Positions 1 through 13,600 of a stretch of 64,000 nucleotides of DNA are shown here, one piece after another. Position 1 is the stretch's first letter; each line of letters begins with the position of its first letter. Both the position numbers and the translations under genes were made by a program. The notes beneath the pieces were generated by a model that saw only the letters and a program-made list of their open reading frames with translations, made no database searches and was not told the origin of the DNA. Source of the DNA: Zantedeschia hybrid cultivar (taxonomy: Eukaryota > Streptophyta > Magnoliopsida > Alismatales > Araceae); NCBI GenBank assembly GCA_030544215.1, contig JARZZO010000001.1, positions 42,253,098-42,317,097 on the forward strand, read 5' to 3'.

Positions 1-239
1 TACTACACTCCAATTAGAGCTCTAATCGTTCTTTTATAGTTTGTTTCTTTTGTCTTTCTTGCAAGGACTGGAGAAGGATAGAAGGCTTCAAGTGACGCAA
101 AGCTTCATCATCTTATCGTTGATTCAAAGAAAGTAAAAAATCTAAGAAGAAAGGTTCTTCATCTTCGGTCGGCCGAGGAGGAAGAAACTAGAAGATCCAC
201 ATAGACAATATCTTCTTTTGATTTCAACAAACACCTATT

Positions 240-1074
240 TGAGCATTCATAGCTCCTTGTGTACCTCCTCACTCAGAAAGTAAATCAGCACATCCTCAAT
301 GAAAATCATGACAAACTGCTCAAATACAGCTAAAAGATCCTATTCATCAAATCCATGAATGCAGCAGGGGCGTTGATTAGCCCAAAAGGCATAACTAAGA
401 ACTCACAGTGACTATACCTTGTGTAGAAGGCCATCCTCAAAATGTCTTCATCTTTGATCTACAACTGATGATAGCCGAACGAAGATCAATCTTGGAGAAG
501 ACCTTTGTTGCTTGCAACTGATCAAATAAGTCTTCCATCCTTGGCAAAGAATACTTGTTCTTGAAAGTGACCTGATTGATCTTGCGGTAATCAATGGATA
601 GCCGCATCGACCCATCCTTCTTCCGGACAAATAACACCGGTTCACCCCATGGGGACCCACTAAGACGTATAAAACCTTTGTTCAAAAGTTCGTGCAGTTG
701 CTTCCTCAATTATGTCAATTTGGCAGGAGCCATCTTGTATGGTGCCTTAGAAATAGGTGTCATCCCTGGCATATGATCAATAGTAAAATCAATCTCTTGT
801 AATGGTGGCAAATCGGACAGATCATTAGGAAACACATCGGGGAAGTCCCGAATCACCTCAATGTCTTGCACCGTCTTGGCCGTGTCATTATCAAGCACTA
901 CACTAGTTAAGAATGTCTCACAATCTTGACCAATTAGATTTTCTGCCCTCATTACATAGACAAATCCCTAATCGAATTGTGCCTTGGACACTGATAATAG
1001 AAAGTATCTTCCGGCTTGGGACCTTAGCATAGAACTAGGGAATCTAAGTCTCACCAACTTTAAACTGCTAGGAT
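240..1074 (-). pseudogene. Ty3/gypsy (Tekay-like) protease-RT relic
   Basis: Minus-strand reverse-transcriptase remnant. From 952 to 710 the protease-RT linker reads DFPDVFPNDLSDLPP and ISKAPYKMAPAKL. From 709 to 437 the RT fingers include HELLNKGFIRLSGSPWG, VLFVRKKDGS and FSKIDLRS. Further 3' the frame shifts, and the motif around the active site reads MDLMNRIF then FIEDVLIYF at about 300-260. The first Asp of the usual FVDD/FIDD pair is Glu here, so this copy could not polymerise even without its frameshifts. The pol homology continues upstream to about 1074 (RFPSSMLRSQAGRYF). No gag, integrase or LTR could be assigned. Confidence 0.82.
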
Positions 1075-3008
1075 GTTACATATCGCTGTCTCTTAGTTTA
1101 GCTGGCCGAAAATCAAGATTCCATCCGTTTTCTCTCATGTTCAAATAAAATACCCTTATTCAATATAGATGTTTATAATATCGAGTCAAAAATCTCCTTA
1201 AAATGACAATATTCAAATAAAGTCAAATAATTATGATATAATCGGATAACAGAGAGTAAATGATAATCATAGATCTAAAAACTAACTTAATAAAGTGTTA
1301 GATATATATACAAGTCAAAATACATGCTTTACATACAAAATAGTCACTTATAGAATCAACATGGGCATATAGATAGATAATCAGAACAAAGTTGATGCCA
1401 ACAAATTTTTGGACATGACAATATGCTCCAAGAATTTTCTCAGAATTTTCGGATTACAAATCATATTTTTTGGCCATTAAAACTAATTTTTAGAGCTAAA
1501 AATTTAATAAACAAGGCTGAAAATAGCAAACATATTAAAAAAATAGCCAAATTGGACGAACATGGCAAATTATCATATGAAATATGTGGACAAATTTTCA
1601 TGCAATTTGGACATCAAATGAATGGTTTTGAGAATCAAGTAATATATGAAGAATTTGAGTAAATTCTGACTAAATAAATAAATAACAGAATAATTAGAAA
1701 TAAATTTTTAAATTATAAAATATTGTAAACATGTAGAGTTGTCAAAACAAAACTATGGTCAAAATTTTAGAGGATTCAGATAAGTATTCACGGAGTTATG
1801 ACTAAGACAAATTAGATTAGATTTCTAGACTGATAGTAGACAAATCATTGCAAAAGGCGTCCATGCAGATGAACGTCTTTCACATAATGCATCCATGGTG
1901 GTGGATGTGTTTTAGGCTAAGTCACAGGCTCAAACTAAATCACGTCCGGTCGAGGAGACGTCTTTCAAAAGACGTCCAGGGAAGTAGACGACATATCAGA
2001 AAAATTTCTAGAACTTCATGAATTCGAGATTTTAACAAATAAATCATAGATTTAATGAGAATCTAAGATCATGGACTGACAGAACATGTTTCTAGGAATC
2101 CAAATTGACCACTTTCAAAATCAAAATGTTAATTTTTATATAATACAAAATATTCACTTGAAAGGTTGTCATTACCTACCTTTGAAGAAGAACAAACCGA
2201 TCTCCCCAATAATCCCCTAACTTCCTCTAACTTCTACCACGAATTATCCAAACTTTAGAGGTTCTCCCACGTTCACCAAACCTCAAAGAAACACAAGTCA
2301 ATTAGAATCAAATATCTGACAAGAATAATAAAAAAACACCTCTTTTCTTAAGAACACCATTATTATTTACCTTAGTTTTGGAGGTGCATGTAAGACAGCT
2401 TAGGCACGACCCTAGGGCCTTATTTATACTTTTTTCTCTTTCTAATACAACTACTAACACCTCATTTTCATATTGGAGTCGAACTCTAACCCCTCATAGT
2501 TTAACCTCCAAGTCAAAGTCACTTCCTAATACAAGTCGCACTTAAATATTTTCTTAACTTAAAACTCTCAAATTTGACCTCCAAAACATTGGAATTAACA
2601 AAAAAAAAAAAAAACTACAAAGTTGTAGATATTAATTCCCTCTTTATGACGATATAAGGATCATAATTTTTGACCAACCGAGTGAAAAGTTATCGTCGAT
2701 TTATCAAACTACTGTCATACAACTCCGAACTTAGAAATTTGACTAAGTGTTGGAACTAAACTAGTTTCCTTCTTAAAACATTAATGGGCTTAACAGACCT
2801 AATTGTTCGTCTAATAGATTCCTCATGCTAAATTCATTATTTTAATAAATACTTCACTATAATCAGACCTAATTATCCACAACCCATTAATTAATCAAAT
2901 TAGACTTAATTAATTATGACTCAATAACTAATTATAATGGGCTTGAGTTCCAGGCATAACAGTTTATCTACCTCTTTGTTCATCCATCACTTCTCTCTGT
3001 CCACCCCA
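1075..3008. other. AT-rich non-coding stretch, possible LTR remnant
   Basis: No coding potential recognised. On the minus strand a TATAAATA box (2428-2421) precedes a GC-richer start-like segment. The left edge TGTTACATATCG at 1075 abuts the gypsy relic, which would fit an LTR in the minus orientation. I found no second edge, no primer-binding site and no target duplication. Confidence 0.3.
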
Positions 3009-3017
3009 ACCCCCAGA

Positions 3018-3020
<3 letters not shown>

Positions 3021-3080
<60 letters not shown>

Positions 3081-3083
3081 ACT
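3021..3083. repeat. compound microsatellite (CT)n(CA)n
   Basis: An uninterrupted CT run followed by a CA run, ending at CTCTAAAGG. Likely polymorphic. Confidence 0.95.
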
Positions 3084-3308
3084 CTAAAGGAGGGGATGAC
3101 TGTAGTCTACTCCATGAACCGCCTCTTCTACCCTCCCACTTTTCTCACATAGAGGGAACCAGCAGCTTCTTCCCACCTCTTACCAACCTTGTAGGGTTTA
3201 ACACTCACACGAACCTTGATTCCTTTGATTCCTTTGTATGAGGCTTGCCCTTTACTACTTAGACCTAAATCAACAAACATAATTTTCATTTTTTATTTTT
3301 TAGAAATT

Positions 3309-3486
3309 CAAGGTGGAGTGGGCAATCCTAAGGGGCAGATCTGCATTATATGATCTTTGATCAGACGGTCCAAAAAATTCAAAACAAAAAAAGTATAGTT
3401 CTTTTTGTCCCTTTTTTTGAATTTTTTATACCATCGATCAAAGATTGGACGATAAAAGTCGGCCCCTTATGGGCACCCCCTCTTTC
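3309..3486. mobile_element. small foldback element (MITE-like)
   Basis: The sequence is a long imperfect inverted repeat. The left arm (AGTGGGCAATCCTAAGGGGC, then CTTTGATCAGACGGT and AAAAAATTCAAAA) returns on the right as the complement of TTTTGAATTTTTTATACC, ATCGATCAAAG and GCCCCTTATGGGCACCCC. About 70 bp per arm flank a short loop near 3390-3410. No coding capacity. Superfamily not determined; I could not define a target duplication. Confidence 0.6.
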
Positions 3487-3489
3487 TAT

Positions 3490-4430
3490 GTTTTTGAAAG
3501 ATAAAGAAACAAAAAACATACTTGCTGCAGCATCGGACAGTTGCTGGCCTGCATTGACATTGCAACTGTAGGGCCTTCGGTCTTCGGTTAGCCTACCTAA
3601 GGGGAAGCCCATCAGTAGTCCTATTCCATGGACTTGCAGATAAGCATACCTTAACAATTAGTGCGTGGCAAAATCAGGTCAATTTCTTGGTTGGAAATAA
3701 ATCAAAAGTGTAGAATAACTTTCAGGAACATCTAGAGAAACAAAAAAGATAAGACAAATTAGAAAAAAAAAATCAGTATATGTAACTTAAAATAATGTAA
3801 ATAGAGACGTCACTATGGCATCAAACCTGGTGCTTCAAAATTTTTCTAGATGTTGCCGGTATACGCCATGTAACATTGAGGAGAAGCAGATGAGAACTAG
3901 CTAGCTCATGTAGATACGTAGGAGGAAGATTTATTCCATGAGTTTGTAAGACTTGTCCCACGTACTCCCAGCAAGCGACAGACCTATCGAGAATATTGCT
4001 TTCTGCAGTGAGACCTCGAGTTCAGAATAATTGCTTGAAGAAGGCAAAACCATCGTGACCATATGAAAGAATTTCTTATTTAGGACGAATCGATAAATGC
4101 TCATTTGTTCTACCATCCACATCATGAATTCAACAAGGCGTACGTTTAGAGAACACAATCTTCATTTCCTTAAGCCGATCACTGTGATGAAAATAGCTGC
4201 ATGATTGACAAGGTTGGAGCTGAAGGTTGTGGACAGTTCCGGTACGTTGTGGAACGGGCCCCGCTTTGTACACGCATCGGCCAACTCAGACCTTAAGGCT
4301 CAATGCTCAATCTTCTGTCGGTATGAACGTGAAATACTTGAGAACCAAACTAACAGTTAATTAAGCAAAGATTACACCAACAGGGCATTGACGTTCGGAA
4401 GCATGATGGCACTTACAGTCTCTTGTTTTT
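3490..4430. other. no recognisable feature
   Basis: Mixed-composition DNA downstream of SPT4. Open frames on both strands are short and lack motifs. I see no RNA gene or element boundary. Confidence 0.5.
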
Positions 4431-4511
4431 TTTTCTGTCTTTTATTCTTTTTCTTTTTTATTTTTCTTTTTTTCCTTTCTTTTTTTTTGGGGGGGGGGGG
4501 GGGGGGGGGGG
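4425..4511. repeat. T-rich tract ending in a run of 23 G
   Basis: A pyrimidine-rich stretch is followed by an uninterrupted G run at 4489-4511. Such a run can form a G-quadruplex and is prone to length error in sequencing. Confidence 0.9.
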
Positions 4512-4817
4512 AAGTTATTTTGACAGTTGGACAGGAGGGCTCGGGAAAAATTCTGCCCAGCCATCATTTGCGAGCCAAGGGACCCAACATTTCTGCCACC
4601 TTGTGGCCCTGTGGGGCGAGAGCAAGACCTGCCTGATTGTTCATGGGAGACAGGACAAGAACTCTGCTGAAACACCATCCAAGCTATTGTTTCCGTGCGT
4701 CAGAGATCTCTCTGACTGCTCAAGGAAAAAGAATACACTGAATGAACATAAAGTAATTTTCAGAAGTTAGTGTAACTGAAATGCGAGGTTGCCACAGATA
4801 GCTTCACGCCGATTTTC

Positions 4818-4823
4818 TTTATT
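4818..4823 (-). promoter_or_regulatory. candidate SPT4 poly(A) signal AATAAA
   Basis: AATAAA on the minus strand about 200 nt beyond the SPT4 stop codon, in an AT-rich stretch. Its position suits a plant near-upstream element. This is inference only. Confidence 0.45.
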
Positions 4824-5023
4824 AAAGTTTGCCAAGTCATAGATTTGGGTGCCAACTTAATATACACAAGGATGTTAAGATGCACAGCATTCCACTTCCC
4901 GACAATCATCTCAATGTTTCCTCCTGGCCTAGCTCATGTATTGTCTGTCGGTCATCAAAAAGAACTAACATCCAAAGGTGGGAATTTGAAGCCAATCTCA
5001 GTTGTAGATGAGCTTCCATGAAG

Positions 5024-5074
5024 CTAAGAGCGTTTAGGAGGCACGTACTGCACGTTGTTGTCAGCACAAATGGT
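5024..5074 (-). CDS. SPT4: SPT4 exon 5 (terminal)
   Basis: The acceptor is TTATTTCAG|ACC. It encodes TICADNNVQYVPPKRS and a TAG stop at 5026-5024. The basic PPKR tail is typical of plant Spt4. Confidence 0.92.
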   Translation of the reverse strand, partial: TICADNNVQYVPPKRS

Positions 5075-8000
5075 CTGAAATAAAAAATGTGAAAATGCAT
5101 GATATCAAGATTATTGTTATACAGTAGGGCATTATCAGGAGTGACTATGAAAAATGAACCTGGTATTCTTCTGGGAGTTCCTCTGAGACTGCAAGCGTGT
5201 AACAACCAGGGATGAACCTCCCTGAAAGCATAGTAATCAGTTAGTCAGATCACCCACCTGCATCATATGAAAATTACCAAACGTACCCTCAATGAAATAC
5301 TCCAATAAGCAAATACAGATGACAAATGTTACATTGCAAAACAAAATTGTCAACATCAAATAGGAAATTTGGTTCTCATGCAAAGCAAGGCTTCAAAACT
5401 CCACACAAATATAAGACAAGGCTAAACAGCAGGAAAATTGGGGGCACTAGTACAAAAATAAATTTGGATGGGAACTAATTCTCATGACAACTTTCAATGT
5501 TCAAGTTCACTTATGTCCAATACCACTTCGAAGTATTTGACGTATCACATATGGATGCAGTTGCCAGACAGTTGAACTTACCAATTCTCAGCCATCTAGC
5601 AGCCCAGCTTCGGGATGGATCCATAACTGAGATTATCCTGCAATAAGGAAGCAAGAAAGAAAAGTATGACCCCCTCAAACTCAAATTAACCATCCCTTTA
5701 TCGATCTTGAATGGTCCTAAATGATGGATATTTAGAAATGATACAGAATATGGATGCACATGTAGATAAAGAAACACAGAAGACCCAAAAGATTAGCTAA
5801 AAATAAGATAAGAAGGTTACAAACATGGTATTGTGATAGCAAAAAGGCAAGTGAGAAGATCAACATTGTATGGGGAATTGAGCTTCACAGGGGTCTTATT
5901 CCACAGTTGATTTGAGTGGTCTGTAGGCTACTGTAAATGTAAGAAATGTCAACTCATTTCGATACTGGTTTATGCAACATGTATTGCATGTGTTTAAACC
6001 AGATAAAATTAAATTACTGTATAATTAATGTGACCTGAGCATATTTTCCCACTAACAAATATAAAGCAGACACTTAAGGAACACACTAAAACAGTTACAA
6101 AAGAAGATGATGGCATAAGACTTTCCCTAACTGAAGAACAGAGATAGCAAGTATGATCACTCACTCCTGAACAAAAAAAAGTATGATCACTCGAACCTTC
6201 CCAGAGATACAAAAGCTTCATGAACAGATGAGGGTGCAATACTATTGAAGCTAGTGGATATGGCACTTGAGAGAAAGGTAAAACAAATTCAGAAAAGATG
6301 TACACATAAGGCTTTCATCTGTTTGAACTAAAGGTCACCATTTACTAAGGAAAGAAGGGCAGCCCTGTGCCACAAGGTTCCTGCCACTGCAGAGTCTGGT
6401 GATGATCAAGTGTATGCACTTTTCCTGCTGCTTTTTGCAAAAAGGCTGTTTCTGGCTTTGAACCCAGGACCCCATGTCACAACGGAGCACCTCATCATCA
6501 CACCAAGGCTCATCACATTGTTTGCAGGCTTGGCTGATACATATCCGAATTGGCCAATGTCAATCCAAGTTTGGGGGGGAAATCCTGTTCCCTCTTTCAT
6601 TGAAAGAAAAATACTAATTGGTTTGAATCAGCTAGCATTAAGGACACATTGACCTTGAGGCCATTATGGCAAACTTGGACGAGTTACGTTGGATGAGCGC
6701 TATAAATTATTCATGTTATTTTCTCCCTGACGAATGTTCTTATTCTATCTTCCCTACAGAATTGCAATACTGAAATTCAAGCAGTTCATATTCAGGGTTT
6801 CTTTGGCTTTTCCCTTGACCAATCTGAATATGAATTCCATTCTGGCTTTATTCTGTCCTCATTCAACACTTTATTCAGCAACCAAACTGCACCATGGGAA
6901 CGGTTTCCGAACAGAGCTCTGAATAAGGCTGATAAGGGGAAAAGCGAATAGAAATTCTCTTGTTAGAGAAAAACTTGGTATAGCAGCTGAAAGAAATTAT
7001 ATTCTACCATGTTTGTTCCAAAATGCCAATCCCATGGGCGGATGGGAGAGCTTTTCTTGCAGCATGTGTGCATCTCAGTAGCTGAGCCCAATGCCCCTCT
7101 TGTCCTTCATCGCCGCCATCCCTTTCCCCCCACATAAAGACACCTTCACCATACTCACCCCATAGTGCTCCACATCTCGCTCTTTTCTTCACCGTCGGAC
7201 CACATCTTTCATTTGAACTCTATCCTCTTGCTCTTCACAGCTCCTCTAATCCTTGAGATCTCAAATTACTTTCTAACTTTCTTTGTTCAGTGTCCATCTT
7301 CCCCCACCAGCACCCTCTTTTGTTTGCTCTACTTTGCCTCCCTTTAAATCTCCGTCTTCCACGGCATCATCCTCTGCAGCAGTGACCAACAGCAAGGGAC
7401 ATCTTCAACGGCTTCATTGACCACAATATTGCCCTCTGCACAGCCATCCTCTTCACAGACAGCAGTGTGAGTCTCCAAAGTGCTGTCCCCCTGTTGGCTG
7501 TTTGGCCATCTATGTTTCCCGCTGGAAGTAGCAGAGAGATGGAAGGGAGGGGGGTGTTAATGGTGGAGTAAAAAAATAAATTTGGCTCATCTCAGCCATT
7601 CAAGGAATGTTGCTTTATAGCCTTCCAATCAAGATGGGTACGAGCCATAAAAGGGTTCATTCCCTCTACCCTTTCTCCTTCAAGAAGTGCAAACCAAACT
7701 GAAGTTCTCTCTCCCAAGTGGGATACATTTGTACTCTCCAAATACAAGTTTATAATGCCTATTCAAGAATTAAATACGAATTCTAGAATTTCTCTATTCT
7801 GGAACCAAACTGGGCCATTTAGAGAAAGTCTTCACATCAGGCATCATTACTTTCAATAGAAGGCATGAAGTCTGCCTGAAATTTTTTACTAAACCTGCTA
7901 AAGTGAAGCACTCAACGTCCGCAAAGTAAGGGTCGAGAACATAAAATATGGAACTGTATATCAAAGAAGGCTACTTACCTGGATTAAAAATCTGGAACTT

Positions 8001-9371
8001 ATGTTTGTCCCTTCAGAAAGCGAAACACAAATCCCTATCCGCATCAGCAAAAGTATCAACACCAGAAGGCTTAGCTCAGTGGTCTGGGGTTACCTAGAGC
8101 TTAATGAAGGATCTGATTCTTTGGTGTTACAACTAATTACCTACATGACACAAACCCTACAATAGGGTGTCTTTAGATATTCAATTAGAAATCAGTGTGA
8201 TCGATTAGTGAGTAGCATAATTGCACAGTTTAAGTTCGTGCAACCACAACATAAACCTTAGAGATTCCCCGAGATATTTGGACAGAGATTAGATGAAAGT
8301 GGAAAGAAATTAAGTTGGCAGATATGGTCTGCTCTAGAGAATTCACCACTAGAAGTGAAAGGAAATATGAGCTTTCTAATGAAATGCTCATGCCTATTAG
8401 CATCCGAAAAGAACGAAAGGCACATTTACAAGAAATATACAGTAGGCACATTGAAGAAAGTGCTATATTTCACTAAATTCCTGACATAAAATGCACGGCT
8501 TGGTATATAAAGTTTGTTGCCTCTCTTTGTCAATTGCTGACATACAGGACTTATCAACCAATTGGTGGAAACATAATGATGTAATGAAATGTAAATGGCT
8601 ATAAACAAAAAAGGAAAATAGGGAAAAAAAGAAAGAGGTACATTTAAAAGAGATATACTATACTCACAGTGAAGAAACCATTATATTTGACTTAATTCCT
8701 GACATAGGATCTGAGGCTTCATATTTAAATTTTTCATTTTTTCCTTACTAAAGTTATCATTAAGCTTTGAATCGTCCAAGGACCCTCAATCATTACTACA
8801 CAAGAAATGAGCAAAACAGAAAGTGATGCAGGACGACTCTAAGATGAAGCGTATGATGACAGGAATTTGAAGGTAATTAAATTAACAATATGCAATTTAA
8901 TTATTCCAAATATTCAGATGCATGCTCCCTTATTAATTTAAGTGGAATGTGCCCGAAATAATGCTTCTACTTTATTTTTGTCCACAGACAATAAATAACA
9001 CCAAAGGTTCAAGAGTACCATGCAAAAAATGCAACAATTATATATTCGAAGAAGACAATCAACATGTAGCTATTGGCCAGTGTTAACATAGTGTTGGATA
9101 GATGGTAAAAAGGAATACTGGGGGTGCAAGACTCTCTCTTTCTCTCTCTGTAACCCTTGCTCTGCGTCCCCGGAAGGGGGCATTGTGCACAGTGCAACAC
9201 CTGACCCCCCCCCCCAAAAAAAAAAAACCTCTCTCTCTCTCTCTCTCTGGCTCCGAAATAGGGCCTCTGTGTCTAAATGTCTCTTAAATTCCAGGAGGGG
9301 GCCACTGTGCACAATGCATAGAGCATCCCACCACTAAACTCTCTCTCTCTCTTATACACATGCACACAGAG

Positions 9372-9430
<59 letters not shown>

Positions 9431-9559
9431 CTCCGAAATAGGGCCTCTGTGTCTAAATGTCTCTTAAATTCCAGGAGGGGGCCACTGTGCACAATGCATA
9501 GAGCATCCCACCACTAAACTCTCTCTCTCTCTCTCTCTCTCTTATACACATGCACACAG

Positions 9560-9615
<56 letters not shown>

Positions 9616-10626
9616 GATGAACCGCCAAGGTAATGCCTAGGCGGGTGCCTAAGCTCTTAGGCACTTGGGGACAGACCCTAAGAACACCTGCCTTGACAAC
9701 TATGGTGATGATAAAGCCAAACAAAGTCACCAGTGGCATTACCAGTAATTAAGCATCACTCTACATAGGAAAGCCTGGATTCTAGGGACGTCCAACCGGT
9801 GACAGAGAGGGTTGTTGATGGTTCTGTAGTTGCGTGCTCTCCTGCTGGTGTCAGACGTAGAACCTGACCAGCAGGCTCTCACAGGATGTGAGATTTCAAT
9901 GACCAAGTGCAAAATGAATGATGAGCAGAATGGAAAGAGGGAAAGTATAGTAGTATAGACACAGAGAGCATGGGATTAGAAGAATGAAGACTTTGGACCC
10001 CCACGAAAAAAGAAGGTATAAACCAAAACAAGGCTCTCAAATTCTTCTGCAAATCAAATTTGCCTTATTTGATTTCATTCATCTGTATATATAGTGTAGG
10101 ATTACATGTTCGGATGGGACTCAAACTCACTCAAATTCATATGTGAATGAGACTCGAACAGAATAAAATAAGTCATTTGATTTTAACAGAAACCCTAGCT
10201 CAAGTAGAATTCAAACTTCTCCATTTAACATAAATTTGACTCAATTACAAAATTACCCTAAAATTGTGGTCTTAATCAAGGAAAAATAGGAAATAACTTA
10301 AATAAGTACTCAAGTGACTATATCACCCTCGTTGAGCTACAAATTCAATTGTACATCTCGCGTGGAAGACCACGTGCTTCTAACAAATTGTTTGGACCTG
10401 CACCTAGATCTCTCTTATAATGTTTTGTTTCGTCGATTATTTTATTTGGAGAAATATAGGTCGATTTTATTTATTTTATTTCCTGCACTGGTGGCACCCC
10501 CTCCCCCCCCCACCGGTGAGGGGAGCCAGCGGTGGCTCCCCCCCTCCTTCCTTCTCTCTCTCTTTCTATTTCTCTCTCTCACTCTCACTCTCTATTTCTT
10601 TTTTCTTCTCTTTTTTTTTTCCCCTT

Positions 10627-10693
<67 letters not shown>

Positions 10694-13600
10694 CCCGCAC
10701 CCTTCTCTCTCTCTTTCCCCTTTGCTGCTCTTGTTGCTGCCACTGCTGCGCTTGTTGTTGTTGTTGTGCTGCGGCTGCTGCTTGCTGCTGTTGTGCTGCA
10801 GCTGCTGCATCTCGGAGGCACGACGAAGCCGAGGTAAGACCCTAGGCTTTCCCTCACTCTCTTTAATGCATGCTCATGCATGTATTTCAAACCATTCATG
10901 CATGTTTTGTTGTTCTTTTACTTCTACTAGGAAGAAAACTTGTCAAACAAATGCCCCCCACGGGGCGGGTGTCAGAGGCGAAGGCAATGGCACGCACCCC
11001 GTGTACGTCGGCCACTTTACATGCATGTTAGACTTCCTTTTGCCAATGCCCCACGCACATGCTTGTGCTGTCCTTTTCCTTTCCTAAAGCTTCTTGGTTT
11101 GAGTACTTAGAATATTTGGGTCATTAGTTTCCTCCAAACCATTAGTCTGACCCCAAGACTCAACTGGTACTGCGGCTCATACCACGCATGTGCGGTACTC
11201 TTTGGTAGTCATGTTGGACTTAACTCTCACGAACTTCAATCTGGTAGTGAAAAAATATGTCCGGCACTTTTCTGAATCAATCAGAAACGATTAATTCTTG
11301 TGACTGTTCATCGTCATTGGTCCTATTGGATTTTTGACCTTTTTGGGACTTTGCGATGACTTTGTCTCATGTTCATGGTGAGCCAAAGAGTGTCCAACCA
11401 GTCCCTGTGGTTCTATCCTTGGATGATTTTTAGAGTGTCCCACTCTCCTTTTTGACTCTCTGGTGGCACTTAGCAACATTCAGAGAGAACCCGTCTTCCT
11501 TGAGCATCCTAGTCTTCCTAACTCGGGCACTTCTTTTCTAGAAGTTATTTGAGCAGTGTTTTTTGTGACTCTTTCAACTTTTGTCCTCCTTCAGAGTGTA
11601 GGTGACCCTATCTTCGGCCCAAACACCATAAATGGTGTTCTAAATTGACTTGGGTTTTGACCCGTATCAGGTCATTGTGTATCTTCATTAAAACTTGTGC
11701 ACTTCTATTTCGTTATGTTACTTTTTGTCGTTTGGTCTTGTATCTGACTTTTCTCATCTTCTTTTTTATCTGCACCTTTCTTCCCCTAATGCTATGGCTG
11801 GAGCAGGAGATTTCCCCACTGGTGTGCCTACTCATGATGAGGCTGGCCACCCCGAGCAGCCTATTGTCCGGTTGCCTTTTTACAACGTTGGTTTCACTTA
11901 TGTGGCTCGGCCTCACCTGAGGATCACAGTGGAGGATACTTCTCCGGTGGACCGGGACCGTATCACTTTTAGCGAGGGCTTCTTTTACTTCTCGCGGAGT
12001 GGAGGCTTTGAGCAACACCTTCCCTCCGACTCATCCATCCATGAACTACTTAGCAGTTTCACTCTTACAGAGGATAGTATTGAGCAGACACTCACCCCTG
12101 TGGCTCGCTGTGACCTGAAGCGAGCTATTTTGTTCGAGCGTGACGATATGGAGAAGTTGGTTGCTTATTCTTGTCCTTCCTTCTCACCTTTGACTATTCG
12201 GGTGCCGGAGTTTCCTTTTCCACAATAGACTAGACCTATCCAATTCTTGATGCATACTCACAGCGTCTGCCACACTTTTCAGCCTGTTGTCTGGATTTCT
12301 GTTGGCGGCATGCTTCTTCACAGCCTAGGTGCCTCTCAGGCCTCTTTCTTACTGCAACACCTGAGGCTTCGCCGCATGACCCCTTTGAGCCACAGCTTTT
12401 ACTGTATGATATTATGTCAAATCGACGTCCAGGTTGGCGGGGACACTTGAAAGTGAGGGCTTCCCACATTTATCACCCCAAGGCGACAGAGTGGTTAAAG
12501 TTTGTTCTGGCAAACCACAGCTATTTGCTAGATAGAGTGGGCCGCCTCTAGACTGTAGCGGCTGCACAATTCAATTATCCATACTATTCTTGCCACATAC
12601 AGGCTTTGGCAAAGAGGTACACATCCGCGAGGACAACACTATTGCCACTGCTGAGGGAGATACCTCATTTGACTTGTGGGCCCTTCACCACATCTCTGGG
12701 CTTCCTATAGTGGGAGAGCCGTACGAGGAGGCCAATCTTGACGAGTTTTATAAGAGCACCACAAATGGAGCAGGTCACTATGATACCCCCTACTACTACC
12801 AGTATCTTCTGATGGTTTGGCGGGATTTGTATAAGGCTAAGAAGCATACATCTTTCGAGGACGGTGGCGTGAGGGGGCACGGCCGAGTTTCTATTTCTGC
12901 ATAGGTTTGCTACTTCTACGGCGGCCCTTTCTATTATCGGAGGCAGGGGACAAACGTATCGGACAGAAGGGATTTGCCACCGATTTACAGAGATAAGCTT
13001 CCCCATCACAATTTTGTTGTAGAGTCAAAGCTACAGACTGAGAACCCATGGGGATTAGAGATGTTACTTATGTGGCAGCATCCTTGACTTATTGGTTGGT
13101 TACTTTCACCGTGCCCTATGGGAGTGAGGGTGTATTGCGACAGAGGTGCTTCTTGCAACTTGCCGCCTGGCCACCGAGACTCACTTGGCCATTGCTCCTG
13201 CAGCTCTAGCCAACATATATCACTCTTTTGGAGCTTTGTGCAGTTCAACTGATCCCTCGTCTTGTTCTGTCGTAATGGTGACCCACTATGTGAGTGCATG
13301 GGCCGGCCTGCTACTTGCTGATCTTTGTCCCATCGGCGGTCAGGTGGATGGTGCTTTCCCCACTATCCTTCGCTTTGTCGGGCAGCCAAAAGGAGATGGA
13401 GCACACCAGCTCACTTATGCCCGGGATGTCCTGGGTTTTGTTCCTTATCACGAGCCGAAGAAGATAGATTTCGACCACTCCTCTCGGGACTTCAGGCCCT
13501 TCTATGACAAAAGAGAAGCAACGGATCGCCCCTGGAATAATACATGGTTGGGTGGGATGGGGCACGACACAACTGTATTGGAGGGGTGGATTCAAAGCAC

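Noticed and set aside
1380..1410. Possible degenerate primer-binding site TTGGCATCAAC on the minus strand
   Set aside because: Too diverged from TGGTATCAGAGC and not next to an LTR end.
6797..7815. Possible MITE with AACCAAACTG-type ends
   Set aside because: The putative inverted ends align poorly and no duplication could be found.
8060..8130. tRNA or SINE box A-like GGCTTAGCTCAGTGGTC
   Set aside because: No cloverleaf and no proper box B at the right distance; not supported as a tRNA gene.
10314..11087. 257-codon plus-strand open frame
   Set aside because: Made of CT and GCT/TTG repeats of the Tat LTR; no domain, and the homologous stretch at 39200-39796 is open in several frames for the same reason.
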